The position numbers and the translations under genes were made by a program. 59,565 nt of DNA from a virus: positions 1 to 59,565 of IMG/VR virus record IMGVR_UViG_3300041411_000035; one strand, 5' to 3'. Below, piece after piece: positions 58,980 to 59,565 of this stretch; position 1 is the stretch's first letter; each line of letters opens with the position of its first letter. The notes beneath the pieces were generated by a model that searched no databases, was not told the origin of the DNA, and saw nothing but the letters and a program-made list of their open reading frames with translations.

Positions 58980-59565
58980 ATGAACCTAACACCAAACGAT
59001 ATGCTGAAAGCTCTAGCCTCTATTGGACTTGACGGTATTATCTCTGCTGGCCTTATCTCTAGTGCTGGAGTCAAGCCCCTACGACGTAACGTAGCCATTT
59101 ATGGTGATAGTCGTACAGCAAACTGTTCTAGCGGCACCCTTCCAAACAAGATCACAGAAAACTATGGCTACGCCTCTTGGCTTGGTCAATACTCTGGTGG
59201 TCGTATCTTCTTTGAACCAGCGTTCAACTTTGGTGTCGGTGGTAACACATCTGCCCAGTGGGCTGCTCGCGTAGGTGATGTAATTGCCTCTGCTGCTGAT
59301 ATTGTTATTTGCCTAATCTCTACTAACGACCGTACTTCCGATTTCACTCTTGCACAAACTCAACAGAACATCGAAGGTGTTGTGATGAAGTTGAAACAAG
59401 CAGGTAAGATCGTTGTATTCATTAACGAGACTCCACGCGGTGGTGCTAACGCCCTATCTGCCCCACGTCAGCTTATTCACGAACAGGTGAGAGCTTGGAT
59501 CAACAGCTACCTTCCAAAGCTTGGTGTGCGTGTTGTAGACGTTTGGGACAAGATGACTGATACCG
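58980..59565 (+). CDS. SGNH/GDSL hydrolase-like protein, probably tail-associated (3' partial)
   Basis: Runs off the right edge after about 195 codons. YGDSRT (block I, Ser nucleophile, about 42-47), VGGNTSAQW (block II Gly) and ISTNDRT (block III Asn) are present; the late D-x-x-H block is not yet reached. These enzymes deacetylate or de-esterify polysaccharides; in phages they sit on tail fibres or spikes. AAAGGAACAACC precedes ATG 58980. First gene after the tRNA terminator. Confidence 0.75.
   Translation, partial: MNLTPNDMLKALASIGLDGIISAGLISSAGVKPLRRNVAIYGDSRTANCSSGTLPNKITENYGYASWLGQYSGGRIFFEPAFNFGVGGNTSAQWAARVGDVIASAADIVICLISTNDRTSDFTLAQTQQNIEGVVMKLKQAGKIVVFINETPRGGANALSAPRQLIHEQVRAWINSYLPKLGVRVVDVWDKMTDT

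Noticed and set aside
1-59565. Prophage or mobile-element features (integrase, repressor, transposase, insertion sequence, CRISPR array).
   Set aside because: None found by eye on either strand; the HNH genes are free-standing and do not interrupt neighbours.

Overview
This window is a piece of a large lytic tailed-phage genome (Caudoviricetes). It is most likely a myovirus of Pseudomonas, of the general type with about 90 kb, many tRNAs and a Nampt/Prs pair. The reasons are: dense, overlapping small genes in long unidirectional blocks; a virus-style nucleotide set (ThyX, RNR alpha and beta, glutaredoxin, dCMP deaminase, MazG-like and dGTP-diphosphohydrolase-like proteins); phage replication genes; about 22 tRNA genes; no integrase, repressor, CRISPR or rRNA; and two GTTCCACGTGGAAC palindromes that look like pseudomonad parS sites. 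Host and genus are inferred, not proven.

Layout. (1) 1-18.9 kb, + strand: SSB-like gene at the left edge, a PL7 alginate-lyase-like protein, a vWA protein, 5'-3' exonuclease, HNH nuclease, metallophosphoesterase, then the dNTP block (dATP/dGTP diphosphohydrolase-like, thyX, RNR beta, RNR alpha, glutaredoxin, MazG-like) with many small unknown genes. (2) 18.9-30.3 kb, + strand: about 30 very small genes, most behind their own sigma70-type promoter, plus a DGQHR/DndB-like gene directly behind a parS-like palindrome. (3) 30.3-31.25 kb: about 0.9 kb without genes where the two blocks converge, full of short perfect hairpins, a 16-18 bp repeat and a second parS-like site. (4) 31.3-54.2 kb, - strand: RF-1-domain protein, a tellurite-resistance-type cassette (TerD, TerC, TerF-like vWA, TelA), DprA/SLOG-like and macro-domain proteins, Nampt-like and Prs-like enzymes, two Ser-rich exported or membrane proteins, P-loop kinase, RNA ligase, phosphoesterase, (p)ppGpp-hydrolase-like HD protein, ATP-dependent DNA ligase, dCMP deaminase, ClpP-like protease and PhoH-like ATPase. 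(5) 54.25-54.32 kb: divergent promoters. (6) 54.3-59.6 kb, + strand: a possible structured RNA, small genes, a tRNA cluster for 19 amino acids (no Cys found), a terminator, then an SGNH-hydrolase-like gene that runs off the right edge and probably opens the structural region.

How the parts work together. Blocks 1 and 4 make dNTPs and replicate or repair DNA. Nampt-like, Prs-like and macro-domain proteins suggest rebuilding NAD from ADP-ribose or nicotinamide, which would defeat NAD-depleting defences. RNA ligase, a small kinase and a phosphoesterase suggest repair of cleaved tRNA beside the phage's own tRNAs. The HD protein, Rmf/CrpP-like protein and RF-1-like protein point to control of translation and stress signalling. 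Transcription appears to use host sigma70 throughout: about 37 TTGACA-like / TAGAAT-like promoters are visible. Many contain an inverted repeat that brackets the -10 element, with arms that differ in sequence from promoter to promoter but stay complementary. This is the most unusual structural signal in the window.
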